Program-made: the position numbers and the translations under genes
In this document: one piece after another, positions 34,644 through 43,730 of the stretch
How the letters are laid out: every line of letters starts with the position of its first letter
Position numbering within the stretch: the first letter of the stretch is position 1
Notes under the pieces: generated by a model
Seen by the model: the letters and a program-made list of their open reading frames with translations, nothing else
Databases searched by the model: none
What the model was told of the DNA's origin: nothing
DNA from: JACOMS01 sp051252005
Lineage (GTDB): Bacteria; Pseudomonadota; Alphaproteobacteria; Caulobacterales; Maricaulaceae
Assembly (NCBI GenBank): GCA_051252005.1
Contig: JBPOEZ010000004.1
Span: 248,001-312,000 of the forward strand
DNA length: 64,000 bases
Reading direction: 5' to 3'

Positions 34644-35309
34644 ATGACAATCTCAAAATTACTTCTCATCGGTGTTTGCATTGCTGGGCTGTCGGCTTGC
34701 GGCGACAAAGAAACTCCGTCTCATACACACGAAACTCCAGTAACGGCGGATACACCTGCTGTAAACGCTCCCGGCACATCTTATGCGGACGCGCCATCGG
34801 GGACTTATGCGCTCGATAAAACCCATGCTTACATCATGTTCCATTATGACCATCAGGGCTTTTCGAAACCTTTCGTGCGGTGGGGGGATTGGAATTCTAC
34901 GCTAAATTGGGATAATGAAACTCCGGATAATTCTTCCGTAAACGTGACTATTCAAACGGCCAGTATTGATACTGGCGTGGACGTTTTTGATGGCCACCTC
35001 AATGAAGAGCGTTGGTTTGATTCTGCAAAACACCCGGAGATCACGTTTAAAAGCACATCTCTGACAAAAACGTCAGACCATACAGGCACGATGACAGGTG
35101 ACCTGACAATGAAGGGCATTACCAAACCAGTGACGCTTAATGTGAATTTCAACAAAGCCGCTGAAGGGCGTGAGGCTGGAAATTATAAGATTGGCTTTTC
35201 AGCTCGCGGACAGGTTATGCGATCTGATTGGGACCTTGGCGCTTACACACCTGTCGTGTCCGATGCCGTTGAACTGATGATTGAAGTTGAGTACGGCCTG
35301 ACTAAATAG
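34644..35309 (+). CDS. YceI-family lipoprotein (first copy)
   Basis: YceI proteins are periplasmic lipocalin-like barrels that bind an isoprenoid such as ubiquinone-8. This one has a lipoprotein signal (TISKLLLIGVCIAGLSAC), a His/Pro/Thr linker and the YceI domain: GTYALDKTHAYIMFHYDHQG, then FDSAKHPEITFKSTS, DLTMKGITKPVTLNVNFN and MRSDWDLGAYTPVVSDAVEL. The length is 221 residues. It forms an operon with cytochrome b561 (12 bases) and a second YceI. Confidence 0.92.
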   Translation: MTISKLLLIGVCIAGLSACGDKETPSHTHETPVTADTPAVNAPGTSYADAPSGTYALDKTHAYIMFHYDHQGFSKPFVRWGDWNSTLNWDNETPDNSSVNVTIQTASIDTGVDVFDGHLNEERWFDSAKHPEITFKSTSLTKTSDHTGTMTGDLTMKGITKPVTLNVNFNKAAEGREAGNYKIGFSARGQVMRSDWDLGAYTPVVSDAVELMIEVEYGLTK

Positions 35310-35320
35310 TCGGTGCAGCT

Positions 35321-35878
35321 ATGACGGTTCATAAATATACAAAGGTCGCGATACTCCTTCATTGGATGATCGCGGTCTTAATCATCGGGCAGATTGCTGG
35401 CGGCCTGATCATGACGCGCCTCGATCCTGCGCCGTTCAAGTTTGAGGTTTACCAGCTCCATAAGTCGTTTGGACTAATCATCCTGTTGCTATCTTTGGTG
35501 CGATTGGTGTGGCGGCTTACGCATAAATCGCCCGCTCTGCCTGCGGGTATGAGCGGACTTGAACGTATTGGCGCAAAGCTGACACATTTCGGGTTTTATG
35601 GCTTGATGATCGGTATTCCGTTAGCGGGCTGGATTATGGTCTCTGCGTCGGTTACGCAAATCAGTACGAAAATTTTTAAAATTGTACCGTGGCCAGATTT
35701 TCCCGGTGTCACGCGCTCTGAAGCGTTCGGTAGTTTTATGAAAGACGTGCATGAATACATGGCCTATGCGGCTATTGTTTTGCTTGTCTTACATGTTGGC
35801 GCGGCCTTGAAGCATCACTTTAAGGACAAAGACGATGTGCTGACGCGTATGCTCCCGTTTTTAAAGTCAAAAGGATAG
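35321..35878 (+). CDS. Cytochrome b561 (CybB-type)
   Basis: A four-helix di-heme b-type membrane cytochrome. The 185 residues contain four hydrophobic segments and candidate heme-ligand histidines in HWMIAVLII, QLHKSFG, VHEYMAY and VLHVGAALKHHF, the family pattern. It sits between two YceI genes, which suggests electron exchange between the quinone pool and a YceI-bound isoprenoid quinone. That role is inference. Confidence 0.92.
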   Translation: MTVHKYTKVAILLHWMIAVLIIGQIAGGLIMTRLDPAPFKFEVYQLHKSFGLIILLLSLVRLVWRLTHKSPALPAGMSGLERIGAKLTHFGFYGLMIGIPLAGWIMVSASVTQISTKIFKIVPWPDFPGVTRSEAFGSFMKDVHEYMAYAAIVLLVLHVGAALKHHFKDKDDVLTRMLPFLKSKG

Positions 35879-35881
35879 AGT

Positions 35882-36532
35882 GTGAAATATTGGATATTAG
35901 GTGGCATGGCGGCTATTCTTGCGGCTTGCAGCGCGTCTTCTGAGGCTCCAGAGAAAGTGGCTTCGCTCGATTTGCAAAGCCTGATGCCAGCCTTGCAAGG
36001 CGGCCCAACTTGGGATGTAGACCTTGAAAAATCATCTTTGACCTTTACCGCTATTGGCCCCAATAGCGACTATAAGGTCGTGGAATTTACGGGCATATTT
36101 GCAAATTTCGACGTGGTCATTGTTATGGATCCTAAGGACACTACAGACGCCAAAATTGTAGCGCTCATTGATACGGGGTCCGCAGATTTAAAAGATAAAG
36201 ACCGCCAAAAAAACTGGCCAAGCTCAGATTGGGTGGATGTGTTAAACTTTCCAGCCGCTAGATTTGAAAGCTCTATAGTGACGCAGACTGGGGAAGGGCA
36301 ATTCTTAGCCAAAGGACAATTGACAATAAAGGGCATCTCTAAGCCCGTTGATTTGCCTTTTAGTTTGACGATAGAAAATGATGTGGCGATTGCAAAAGGG
36401 TCTGTGACCTTAGCGCGCACAGATTTCAAACTGGGCCATAGTTCTGATTTCGTTGACGAGGGGTGGGTGAAGTTTCCGGTCACGGTAAATCTAAATCTTA
36501 CCGCGAACAAAGTTGCGGGTGAGGGGCTTTGA
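35882..36532 (+). CDS. YceI-family lipoprotein (second copy)
   Basis: The GTG at 35882 starts a lipoprotein signal (MKYWILGGMAAILAAC). The YceI domain has WDVDLEKSSLTFTAIGPNSD, FPAARFESSIV, GQLTIKGISKPVDLPF and LARTDFKLGHSSDF. Compared with the first copy it is more divergent and has a longer region after the signal. Length 216 residues. It starts 3 bases after the b561 stop, and its stop overlaps the beta-lactamase start. Confidence 0.88.
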   Translation: MKYWILGGMAAILAACSASSEAPEKVASLDLQSLMPALQGGPTWDVDLEKSSLTFTAIGPNSDYKVVEFTGIFANFDVVIVMDPKDTTDAKIVALIDTGSADLKDKDRQKNWPSSDWVDVLNFPAARFESSIVTQTGEGQFLAKGQLTIKGISKPVDLPFSLTIENDVAIAKGSVTLARTDFKLGHSSDFVDEGWVKFPVTVNLNLTANKVAGEGL

Positions 36533-37461
36533 CAATAGATTCGATTAAGACTGCGTTTCCTGCGGTAATGACCCGCCGCAGTGTAATCATAACCAGTCTA
36601 GCTGCTCCGGTTTTATACGCCTGTTCTTCGAGGTACCCAGCTATAGACATAGATTTTACGGCTTTAGAGGAATCAAGCGGAGCGCGCCTTGGTATTGCCG
36701 CTATGGATATGTCTAGCGGAGCGGCTGTTTCCCATCGAGGGGGTGAAATTTTTCCATATTGCTCGGTCTATAAATGGATTTTAGGGGCGCTTATACTGGA
36801 AGCTGTTGACCACGGGAGAGAAAGCCTCGATCGTGTTGTCACATTTCAGGAAAGCGACGTTGTTTTTTACTCACCCATTACCGAGAGCAAAACAGGGCGC
36901 GGCGGTATGAGTGTGCGGAGTTTGTGCGAGGCAGCCTTGCAGCATAGTGACAACACGGCGGCGAATGTGTTGACGAACGTTTTAGGCGGGCCGGCAGCTC
37001 TAACAGCGCGGATACGCCAAATAGGCGATGATGTAACCCGTTTTGACCGAATGGAGCCGGAGCTTAACCGGCAGGACATAGGCGAGGTTCGCGATACCAC
37101 ATCGCCGCTAGCCATGATGAATTTGATGAAAACATTCCTGTTCGGTAAGGCTTTGAAAGAACCGTTTAAAACCCTCCTGCAAGAATGGATGATTGGATCG
37201 CTTACTGGAAAAGAGGCTTTACGAGCTGGATTTCCCGAAGGCTGGGTGATCGGAGATAAAACTGGGAAAAATAGTTTTCGGTCTAATAATAATGTTGCGT
37301 TTGCAATCCCTCCGAAGACTTTAACGCCGCCCTTCGGCCCTATACTTATTACCAGTTTCGCGGATGTGGATGAGCCTTTAACTCCTCAGTCTAATGCCAT
37401 TCACAAACATGTCGCCGAGCTTGTCGTCAGTACGTTCTCTCAATCGGCGAATGCGCGGTAA
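36529..37461 (+). CDS. Class A beta-lactamase
   Basis: All class A motifs are present: SVYK (Ser79, Lys82; SxxK), SDN at 140-142, the omega-loop Glu in RMEPELN (Glu176), and KTG at 244-246. A twin-arginine-like signal with a lipobox (TRRSVIITSLAAPVLYAC) suggests Tat export and lipidation at Cys32. The frame opens at a TTG overlapping the YceI stop; the ATG at 36568 is a possible start that keeps the signal. Its subtype and spectrum cannot be told by eye. Confidence 0.9.
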   Translation: MTIDSIKTAFPAVMTRRSVIITSLAAPVLYACSSRYPAIDIDFTALEESSGARLGIAAMDMSSGAAVSHRGGEIFPYCSVYKWILGALILEAVDHGRESLDRVVTFQESDVVFYSPITESKTGRGGMSVRSLCEAALQHSDNTAANVLTNVLGGPAALTARIRQIGDDVTRFDRMEPELNRQDIGEVRDTTSPLAMMNLMKTFLFGKALKEPFKTLLQEWMIGSLTGKEALRAGFPEGWVIGDKTGKNSFRSNNNVAFAIPPKTLTPPFGPILITSFADVDEPLTPQSNAIHKHVAELVVSTFSQSANAR

Positions 37462-37517
37462 CGTATCTTCACGGCGAAATTAAACCCTAGACTACCAAAT
37501 ACAGAGTGAGATCTATT

Positions 37518-37973
37518 ATGCATTTTTTACACACTATGGTTCGAGTGGCCGACCTTGAGGCTTCGCTAAAATTTTATTGCGAGCAGCTCGGCCTAGTCGA
37601 AATAAGCCGTAAGGAAATTCCTGCAGGGCGGTTTACATTGGTTTTTCTCGCCGCGCCAAATGACGAGGCGCAAGCCCAAGAGACACAGGCTCCTATGGTT
37701 GAGTTGACGTATAACTGGCCCGCAGAAGACGGTAGCGTTGAAACCTATACGGGCGGAAGAAACTTTGGGCATTTGGCATACCGTGTCGATAATATTTACG
37801 ATACGTGTCAACACCTTATGGATAGCGGCGTGGTCATAAATCGCCCGCCCCGTGATGGCTATATGGCTTTTATCCGCTCGCCAGACGGTGTGTCTGTCGA
37901 ACTTTTACAGGCTGGGGAGCGCCTTGCGCCGCAAGAGCCTTGGCAATCGATGCAAAATACTGGCGAGTGGTAA
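37518..37973 (+). CDS. gloA: Lactoylglutathione lyase (glyoxalase I)
   Basis: Glyoxalase I converts the methylglyoxal-glutathione adduct to lactoylglutathione. Metal ligands lie in FLHTMVRVADLEAS (His), MVELTYNW (Glu), FGHLAYRV (His) and GVSVELLQ (Glu). The 151 residues form the standard double-module fold. ATG at 37518 with GAGTGAG before it; a GTG at 37506 is in frame. It converges with the MFS gene at 14 bases. Confidence 0.88.
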   Translation: MHFLHTMVRVADLEASLKFYCEQLGLVEISRKEIPAGRFTLVFLAAPNDEAQAQETQAPMVELTYNWPAEDGSVETYTGGRNFGHLAYRVDNIYDTCQHLMDSGVVINRPPRDGYMAFIRSPDGVSVELLQAGERLAPQEPWQSMQNTGEW

Positions 37974-37987
37974 CTCCAAGGGACGGG

Positions 37988-39178
37988 TTAAGCTTTAACA
38001 GAGTTTGAGCTAGCCTTCATCATGGTGAGTGCGGTGACTAATATAATGACCGTTACGGCGTAACCGCCGCTTACGGTCATTAGGGCTGTTTTTTCGCCGT
38101 ACATCGAGACAATCTTGGCTCCGGCAGCGGGGGCAAAAGAAGAGCCAATGGCCGTACAGAAGAATAAAAAACTAATCATACGCGCGCTTGGATTGGGTGT
38201 GGTGAGCGTTCCGAGCGTCAGTAGAAGCTTCAAAATTCCGCCCGTGAGCAAACCAAGGCACAGCATCGTTACCATAAGCTGCGGGAGCGTTTCTGACATC
38301 CAAAGTCCGCATGTTGCGCCAAGTGCGGCGATAGCTAAGACGGTGATGAGCCATCTAAATTTCAAAACAAAGACTAGGAAAAAGGTCGCGATCTGTCCAA
38401 AGAACATGCCGGAGAATAGCCGCCCGACGAGCGCTCCGCCTTGTTCGGGTGTGGCAGAAAAAGCTTGGGTGGCATAATTCGGCACCCATGCATAAATCAA
38501 AATGAAGCTGGCAATGTAGACAAAGATGGCAAGGCCAATGAGCAGCATACTCGGAGGCCATGGGCCTGAGGGTGCAGGTTCATTCCCATCGGCAGGAAGG
38601 GAGTCCGAGGGGTATTTTGAAAATAGGGCTAGCACTAGGATCAAGGCAGACACACATAGCGCCAATATATAGCTACTGCCCCAATAAGCTCCGCGCCCAA
38701 TCATATGCCCCGCGAATAAGCCCGTTACGACACCAGCGGAGCTATAGAATGAGTCCGTAATCAATAGCATTTGCGCCCTGTGCTTATCAGAATAACACCA
38801 TGTTATGACGACGGTTGCTGCTGACATAAGCAACCCGCATGACAGACCAATAACCGTGAAAGCCGCAGGGATAAGCAAAAGGTGCGGTATCTTCCAGAGG
38901 CACGTCAATGCAGCTATGAGCAGAGCACTAGCGAACAATATATTACTTTTGAGTCCCAACGGCGTGAATGAAATCATGGCGACGAGAGAGCCAAATAGGA
39001 GCCCTGTTGTGAGGTATGAAAAAAGCGCAGTAGCTTCACCGACGCTTATATCGAAATACAGGGCCATTGAGCCGCTCACAATACCGAGCTGGGAGATGAC
39101 CGAGGACATGAGGAAATAAGCGAGGAAACTCGTGAGCGTTATTTGAACTTTGTTGCGCAGGCTTGTTTCAAATGTCAT
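37988..39178 (-). CDS. MFS transporter (TsgA-like)
   Basis: A 396-residue major facilitator with about 12 membrane segments. The N-terminus SLRNKVQITLTSFLAYFLMS and the early SGSMALYFDISVGEATALFS region resemble the TsgA/FucP-like branch. The start ATG at 39178 overlaps the tdk stop by 4 bases, so it is translationally coupled to tdk. The link to thymidine kinase hints at nucleoside or stress-related transport but proves nothing. Confidence 0.85.
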   Translation of the reverse strand: MTFETSLRNKVQITLTSFLAYFLMSSVISQLGIVSGSMALYFDISVGEATALFSYLTTGLLFGSLVAMISFTPLGLKSNILFASALLIAALTCLWKIPHLLLIPAAFTVIGLSCGLLMSAATVVITWCYSDKHRAQMLLITDSFYSSAGVVTGLFAGHMIGRGAYWGSSYILALCVSALILVLALFSKYPSDSLPADGNEPAPSGPWPPSMLLIGLAIFVYIASFILIYAWVPNYATQAFSATPEQGGALVGRLFSGMFFGQIATFFLVFVLKFRWLITVLAIAALGATCGLWMSETLPQLMVTMLCLGLLTGGILKLLLTLGTLTTPNPSARMISFLFFCTAIGSSFAPAAGAKIVSMYGEKTALMTVSGGYAVTVIILVTALTMMKASSNSVKA

Positions 39179-39765
39179 GATGGACGTTCCACTTCTTTGC
39201 GCGCCCAATGATTGCGGCAGAGGCTGATATATTTATCATTCCCGCCGATCTCAATTTGCGTGCCTTCTGTAATGGCTTCGCGGGACGTGCCAATCCGTAG
39301 TGTCATGGTCGCTTTGCGGCCACACCAACAGAGAGTTTTTATCTCTTTGATATTATCCGCGACAGCTAAAAGCGTCGCGCTACCCGGAAATAACCGTCCC
39401 TGAAAGTCAGTGCGCAGACCGTAGCACATAATCGGTATTCGATGGAGGTCAGCCAGACGGGCCAGTTGCCATACCTGATCCGAAGTTAAAAACTGCGCTT
39501 CATCGACGAGCACGCAATCAAGGTGATTAGCTGTGTTGGCTTCTACGACATAGGCTTCGAGATCGGTGTTCGTTTTGAAACTTTTTGCTTGTCCCGTAAG
39601 GCCAATGCGCGAGGCAATCGTTTGTTCGGTTCCTGCTCGGGTATCCACAGCCGGAGTTAAGAGGAGGGTGCGCATGCCGCGTTCTTGATAGTTGTGGGCT
39701 GCCTGTAACAGAATAGTGGATTTGCCCGCGTTCATCGCGCCGAAATTGAAATATAGCTTGGCCAT
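39175..39765 (-). CDS. tdk: Thymidine kinase
   Basis: The enzyme salvages thymidine. P-loop GAMNAGKS (about residues 9-16), the VDEAQFLT active-site segment, and a C-terminal zinc site formed from the cysteines in LCWCGRKA and SLCRNHW. The family is the type II (prokaryotic/eukaryotic cytosolic) kinase of about 195 residues. I use the ATG at 39765, with a GGGGG run upstream; an earlier in-frame ATG at 39795 adds ten residues. It is coupled to the MFS gene downstream. Confidence 0.95.
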   Translation of the reverse strand: MAKLYFNFGAMNAGKSTILLQAAHNYQERGMRTLLLTPAVDTRAGTEQTIASRIGLTGQAKSFKTNTDLEAYVVEANTANHLDCVLVDEAQFLTSDQVWQLARLADLHRIPIMCYGLRTDFQGRLFPGSATLLAVADNIKEIKTLCWCGRKATMTLRIGTSREAITEGTQIEIGGNDKYISLCRNHWARKEVERPS

Positions 39766-39918
39766 TACCGCAAACCCCCATGGCTGTTCATTCAATCACG
39801 ACAAGCGGAGGGGAAAAGAGCAGCGAAATATAGTTTTACATTTTGATAGGGAGGAAGCCGCTGAGTCGCAATAAGAATTGCGAAGCTTTAGCCGAGGTTT
39901 CAAACTGTCTGTTGAAAA

Positions 39919-41091
39919 CTAAGGTGAAAGGTCGGCTTGCCAGGTAACCGTTTTTACGCCGATCAGTTTGGCGAGACGCCCGAGCTCTGCTTCTAGTTTG
40001 CTTTGCCGCTTATCTGTCCACTTAACAGCGGGTTCAGCCCATGAATTTATGACCGTTAGGGTGCCGTCCTTACGGCTAGCTTTTAAGTCAATGCGGCCAA
40101 TGAACGATTCGCCTTCAAGGATCGGGTAAACATAATAGCCCCATTGCCTTTTTGCAGCAGGGACGAACATTTCATTCTTATAAGCAAAACCAAATAGCCG
40201 TTCGAGACGTTTTCGGTCGCGCACAACTGGATCAAAAGGATTGACGATCCGAAGTCTCGACGTGACAGGGTCTAAGCTTGTGAATTCGCCCTCTAAGGTT
40301 TTCAAGCCTATCATTTTTACCCATTCGCCGTTTGCGGATTGTACAGAAGCTTCCATCAGGTCATGAGAGTTCTCTTCGGACCAATGTCTAACCTCGGCAG
40401 AAGACATAGCGTCCCAAAACCTCTGAATGTCCCCCAAGCTTCCAAAGCCTATTCGGGTGAGGGCCGCGCGGCATAGCCAGTCTATTTGCTGCTCATCGCT
40501 TATGGACTGTTCCCGTAGATGTTGCGGGATTACGCGCTCTGTCAGGTCGTAAAATTTGACGAAATTTTCACGATGGGATGTGGTGAGCTCCCCCTTATAC
40601 CAAAGATAATCCAGTGCGAGTTTGTGTGGTGGCCGTGACCACATTTTTTTCTCGCCTTTGATTTTAGTATCAAACGCGCGTGTGCAAAGCGCTCCGTCTG
40701 CGTCTATCCGATTTTTTATAGAGATATGGTCAGCTTCGCGCATCGCTCTGTAATATTTTGAGGTATCGAGTTTCTTGCCAATACGCCGAAATTGCCGCGT
40801 CCACATGGGATAAAACTCCATGGGAATAAGCGAGGCGTCGTGAGTGAAGTGCTCAAACACGCCGCGTTTATCGGCTAGATGTTTCCAGAGCATAAGCTCA
40901 CGGTAATTCTGATTACGGCTCCAGAGGATATGATGATGCGCGCGCGTCACATTCTGAATGGTATCAAGCTGTACGAAGCCGAGGCCGGATATGATGCGGC
41001 ATAAATCAACCGGCCCCGTCGGCGATGTCCCTAGGCCTTGTTTATGGAGCCAAAGCCGGCGCGCATCACGGTTGTTTATTCTAAAGCTCAT
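39919..41091 (-). CDS. AlkX/YcaQ-like DNA glycosylase (winged-helix family)
   Basis: The 390 residues belong to the winged-helix HTH_42 (YcaQ) family of DNA glycosylases that unhook interstrand crosslinks. The catalytic motif in this branch is QxD, seen as VQLDTIQNVTRAHHHIL. Other family blocks: FEHFTHDASLIPMEF, FDPVVRDRKRLERLFGF and YVYPILEGESFIGRIDLK. I use the ATG at 41091; the frame continues upstream to 41184 with a basic, unlikely N-terminus. No repair genes adjoin it. Confidence 0.85.
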   Translation of the reverse strand: MSFRINNRDARRLWLHKQGLGTSPTGPVDLCRIISGLGFVQLDTIQNVTRAHHHILWSRNQNYRELMLWKHLADKRGVFEHFTHDASLIPMEFYPMWTRQFRRIGKKLDTSKYYRAMREADHISIKNRIDADGALCTRAFDTKIKGEKKMWSRPPHKLALDYLWYKGELTTSHRENFVKFYDLTERVIPQHLREQSISDEQQIDWLCRAALTRIGFGSLGDIQRFWDAMSSAEVRHWSEENSHDLMEASVQSANGEWVKMIGLKTLEGEFTSLDPVTSRLRIVNPFDPVVRDRKRLERLFGFAYKNEMFVPAAKRQWGYYVYPILEGESFIGRIDLKASRKDGTLTVINSWAEPAVKWTDKRQSKLEAELGRLAKLIGVKTVTWQADLSP

Positions 41092-41260
41092 ACAAAGCTT
41101 ATGACGTGCCCTATGTTTCCTATAAAGAAGTATTTTCTGCCTCGTCTGCACAAGGATAAAGTTCCGTGCCTTTCGTGGCCCCATGCGATTGGTTTCACTC
41201 TCCGTTGTCCTTAGACACAGTCAGCGACAAGATTTGCTCGAAATCTAACGCTCTTAGGCC

Positions 41261-41719
41261 ATGGCGACAAAATGTACTCTAGCTCTATGGCCGGATCGCG
41301 TTAAACCGTGCGCAATGTTTGGATTTGGACATATCATTCGCTTGAGCTTAGCGTTTCTTTTTGCGTTGCAATTAGCCTTGCCGAGCGTTCGCATCAGCGC
41401 GGACGGTTCATTCAGCGCGGCGTCTTATTTTTGTAACCCGCTAACGAACAGCATCTCGGAAGAAGCTGAATTTAATTTAGTGGCTGTACTAACCCTAGCG
41501 GGGAAGGACTTACAGGGCGAAAATGACAGCACAGAGCAGGGCGAGCATTGCCAAAACTGCGTCATAACCGTTCCGCCCATTCCGGCGCCTTCATTTGTCT
41601 TTGATGCAACGCTCCGAGCGGTGCTCGTCTCTGTTCTGTATCAAAAACGACCGATAGGCACGTTCTACGAAACCCGAGGGCCTCCGCTCGGCATGCGAGC
41701 GCCTCCAATTTTCTCATAA
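41261..41719 (+). CDS. Small exported protein, DUF2946-like
   Basis: The product has a hydrophobic signal segment (LSLAFLFALQLALPSV) and a HCQNC pair (about residue 97-100) before a Pro-rich region and a RGPPLGMRAPP end. The Cys pair and this C-terminal ending are typical of DUF2946 proteins, often found near metal-transport genes. A second in-frame ATG at 41315 would give a shorter, more usual signal peptide. Assignment is moderate. It heads the apparent operon 41261-43679 with 54 bases to the next gene. Confidence 0.5.
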   Translation: MATKCTLALWPDRVKPCAMFGFGHIIRLSLAFLFALQLALPSVRISADGSFSAASYFCNPLTNSISEEAEFNLVAVLTLAGKDLQGENDSTEQGEHCQNCVITVPPIPAPSFVFDATLRAVLVSVLYQKRPIGTFYETRGPPLGMRAPPIFS

Positions 41720-41772
41720 ATCTCCTATGGCCGCCTCGTGCGGAAACTTCTGATTTATTTGAAAGACTAACA

Positions 41773-42861
41773 ATGAAATATTTATCACTTCTTTTGGGAG
41801 CCGCTGCAGTTGCGTCGCTCTCAAACCCTGCTGCCGCACATGAAAATGACATGAATGCCCCCCATGCCCTAGATCACGCACCGATCGGGGTTATGGGCGA
41901 CCATCGCCATGATAAAGGCGAATGGATGCTCTCCTACCGCTATATGACCATGGATATGGACGGCACGCGCGACGGTACTGACAGCCTGACGCCAGACGTC
42001 ATTGCGACGACCATACCTAATCGCTTTTTTGGCGCCGCGGGTCAGCCGCCAACCTTGCGAGTGGTGCCGACAAATATGCAAATGGATATGCATATGGTTG
42101 GAGCCATGTACGGCTTTAATGATCGAATAACGGTCATGGCGATGGGAAGCTACCACACCAAAGATATGGACCATCTCACCTATCAGGGCGGAATGGGAAC
42201 CGCCGTACTTGGCGGGTTCAATACCAAGGTCAGCGGTATTGGCGACAGTTCGCTTACGGCTATTATTGGTTTGGACAATGGATCTAACCCCAAAAAGCAG
42301 ATCAATTTGAACTTAGGACTATCCTTGCCAACAGGGTCGAATGAGGAAACGGGTCAAATTCTGACGCCAATGGGCGGAACGCCTTCTCCGCGTTTGCCTT
42401 ATCCGATGCAGCTTGGAACTGGGACATATGACTTCAAACCCGCCATCACATATTCGGAGCGCTCCGGTAAAATGGGGTGGGGCGCGCAAGCGAGTGCCCG
42501 CATTGCTTTGGGCGAAAATGCGGAAGGCTATAAATATGGCGAACGCCTTGAGGGAACGGCTTGGCTTGCTTATGAGCCGGCTTACTGGATGTCTTTATCA
42601 GGCCGTCTTAAAGCCACGAGTCAGGGAAACATCGACGGGATTGACAGCGCTATACTCGCCCCAGTTCAGACCGCTGATCCAGATAATTACGGCGGAAAAG
42701 ATGTGCAGCTTTTGCTCGGTGTGAATTTTGCGGGACAAAACGGCGTCTTAAAAGGACATCGTTTCGCGCTCGAGGTTGGCGTGCCGATTTACCGTGACCT
42801 CAATGGCCCTCAGCTTGAAACCGACAGCACGATTACAGCGGGTTGGCAAAAAGCGTTTTAA
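41773..42861 (+). CDS. Outer-membrane transporter-like protein with Met/His-rich N-terminus
   Basis: A signal peptide (KYLSLLLGAAAVASLSNPAAA) precedes HENDMNAPHALDHAPIGVMG and further clusters such as MTMDMDGT and NMQMDMHMVGAM, dense in Met and His, a common sign of copper binding. The rest has alternating beta strands with a barrel-type C-terminal Phe and resembles the phenol-MetA/transporter beta-barrel family. The length is 362 residues. Copper or another soft metal is suggested, not shown. A hairpin follows before the PepSY gene. Confidence 0.65.
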   Translation: MKYLSLLLGAAAVASLSNPAAAHENDMNAPHALDHAPIGVMGDHRHDKGEWMLSYRYMTMDMDGTRDGTDSLTPDVIATTIPNRFFGAAGQPPTLRVVPTNMQMDMHMVGAMYGFNDRITVMAMGSYHTKDMDHLTYQGGMGTAVLGGFNTKVSGIGDSSLTAIIGLDNGSNPKKQINLNLGLSLPTGSNEETGQILTPMGGTPSPRLPYPMQLGTGTYDFKPAITYSERSGKMGWGAQASARIALGENAEGYKYGERLEGTAWLAYEPAYWMSLSGRLKATSQGNIDGIDSAILAPVQTADPDNYGGKDVQLLLGVNFAGQNGVLKGHRFALEVGVPIYRDLNGPQLETDSTITAGWQKAF

Positions 42862-42890
42862 GCTCCGGCTCGCTTTAAATCTACATTTTC

Positions 42891-42925
42891 GCGTCAGCAT
42901 GGGGCTTCTGTGCTGACGCATTTTC
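42891..42925 (+). terminator. Terminator-like hairpin between the barrel and PepSY genes
   Basis: GCGTCAGCA (42891-42899) and TGCTGACGC (42911-42919) form a perfect 9-base stem followed by ATTTTCC. The hairpin lies in the 87-base gap between two genes on the same strand, so it may stop or reduce read-through into the PepSY gene. Confidence 0.6.
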
Positions 42926-42947
42926 CATTTTTCTATGGAGGCCTCTC

Positions 42948-43679
42948 ATGACGAAGGCTCTTTTTAATCGCCGTATTCGGCAATTTCACCTTTGGTTTGG
43001 TCTCGCTGTAGGGGCGCAGATCGGACTCTGGCTCATCTCCGGCTTGTTTATGACGTGGTTCCCGATTGATACGGTGCGGGGTAAACATTTGAAGGCGGCC
43101 GCTGATTTACATCTTATAACTGATGTCTCAAATCTTATGCCGCCGCGCGGCATGCTCGAAGCTATGGATGTTCCGCCTCAAACCATCACGCTTAAGATGC
43201 TTGAAAATAGACCAGTTTGGCTTCTAGAAAACGGAGGCACGAAAGCTTTGTTTGACGGTAAAAGCGAGTCCGTGATTTCTCCGCTCTCGCGTGAGTTTGC
43301 CGTGCAAACAGCCACATCTCGTTACGCAGGGGCCGGAACAATCGACACGGCTGAACTGCTTGTGAAAACGCCGCGTGAATATGGGCGCAGCGGCCCTGTT
43401 TGGCGTGTGAATTTTCAGGCCCCTCAAGCCGCCAGCTTTTATGTAGACGCGACGACGGGCGAAGTGACCGCCGTAAGAACCAAGCTTTGGCGCGTCTATG
43501 ATTTTATGTGGGGCCTCCATATTATGGATTGGTCAAGCCGTGAGAATTTCAACAGCTGGTGGATAAAAATGACGGCATCTCTTACTGTTTTGTTCTTTTT
43601 GAGCGGAGTTGGTCTTTTGATGCTGCGGCTATCGTCTATGGTCGAACGCAGGAAAATAGCGCGGCGTAAGAGGGGGTAG
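42948..43679 (+). CDS. PepSY-domain membrane protein
   Basis: The 243 residues have one membrane helix near the N-terminus (HLWFGLAVGAQIGLWLISGL) and one near the C-terminus (MTASLTVLFFLSGVGLLML). Between them lies a periplasmic PepSY-like region with VWRVNFQAPQAASFYVDATTG and a conserved VYDFMWGLHIMDW. Related proteins occur with metal or siderophore systems. It probably works with the two genes before it. A GGAGGC site precedes the ATG. Confidence 0.7.
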   Translation: MTKALFNRRIRQFHLWFGLAVGAQIGLWLISGLFMTWFPIDTVRGKHLKAAADLHLITDVSNLMPPRGMLEAMDVPPQTITLKMLENRPVWLLENGGTKALFDGKSESVISPLSREFAVQTATSRYAGAGTIDTAELLVKTPREYGRSGPVWRVNFQAPQAASFYVDATTGEVTAVRTKLWRVYDFMWGLHIMDWSSRENFNSWWIKMTASLTVLFFLSGVGLLMLRLSSMVERRKIARRKRG

Positions 43680-43730
43680 GGGTCTGCATTTTATGGCGTC
43701 ATTCTAAGTTGTACTCTTGAAGTCGACGTC

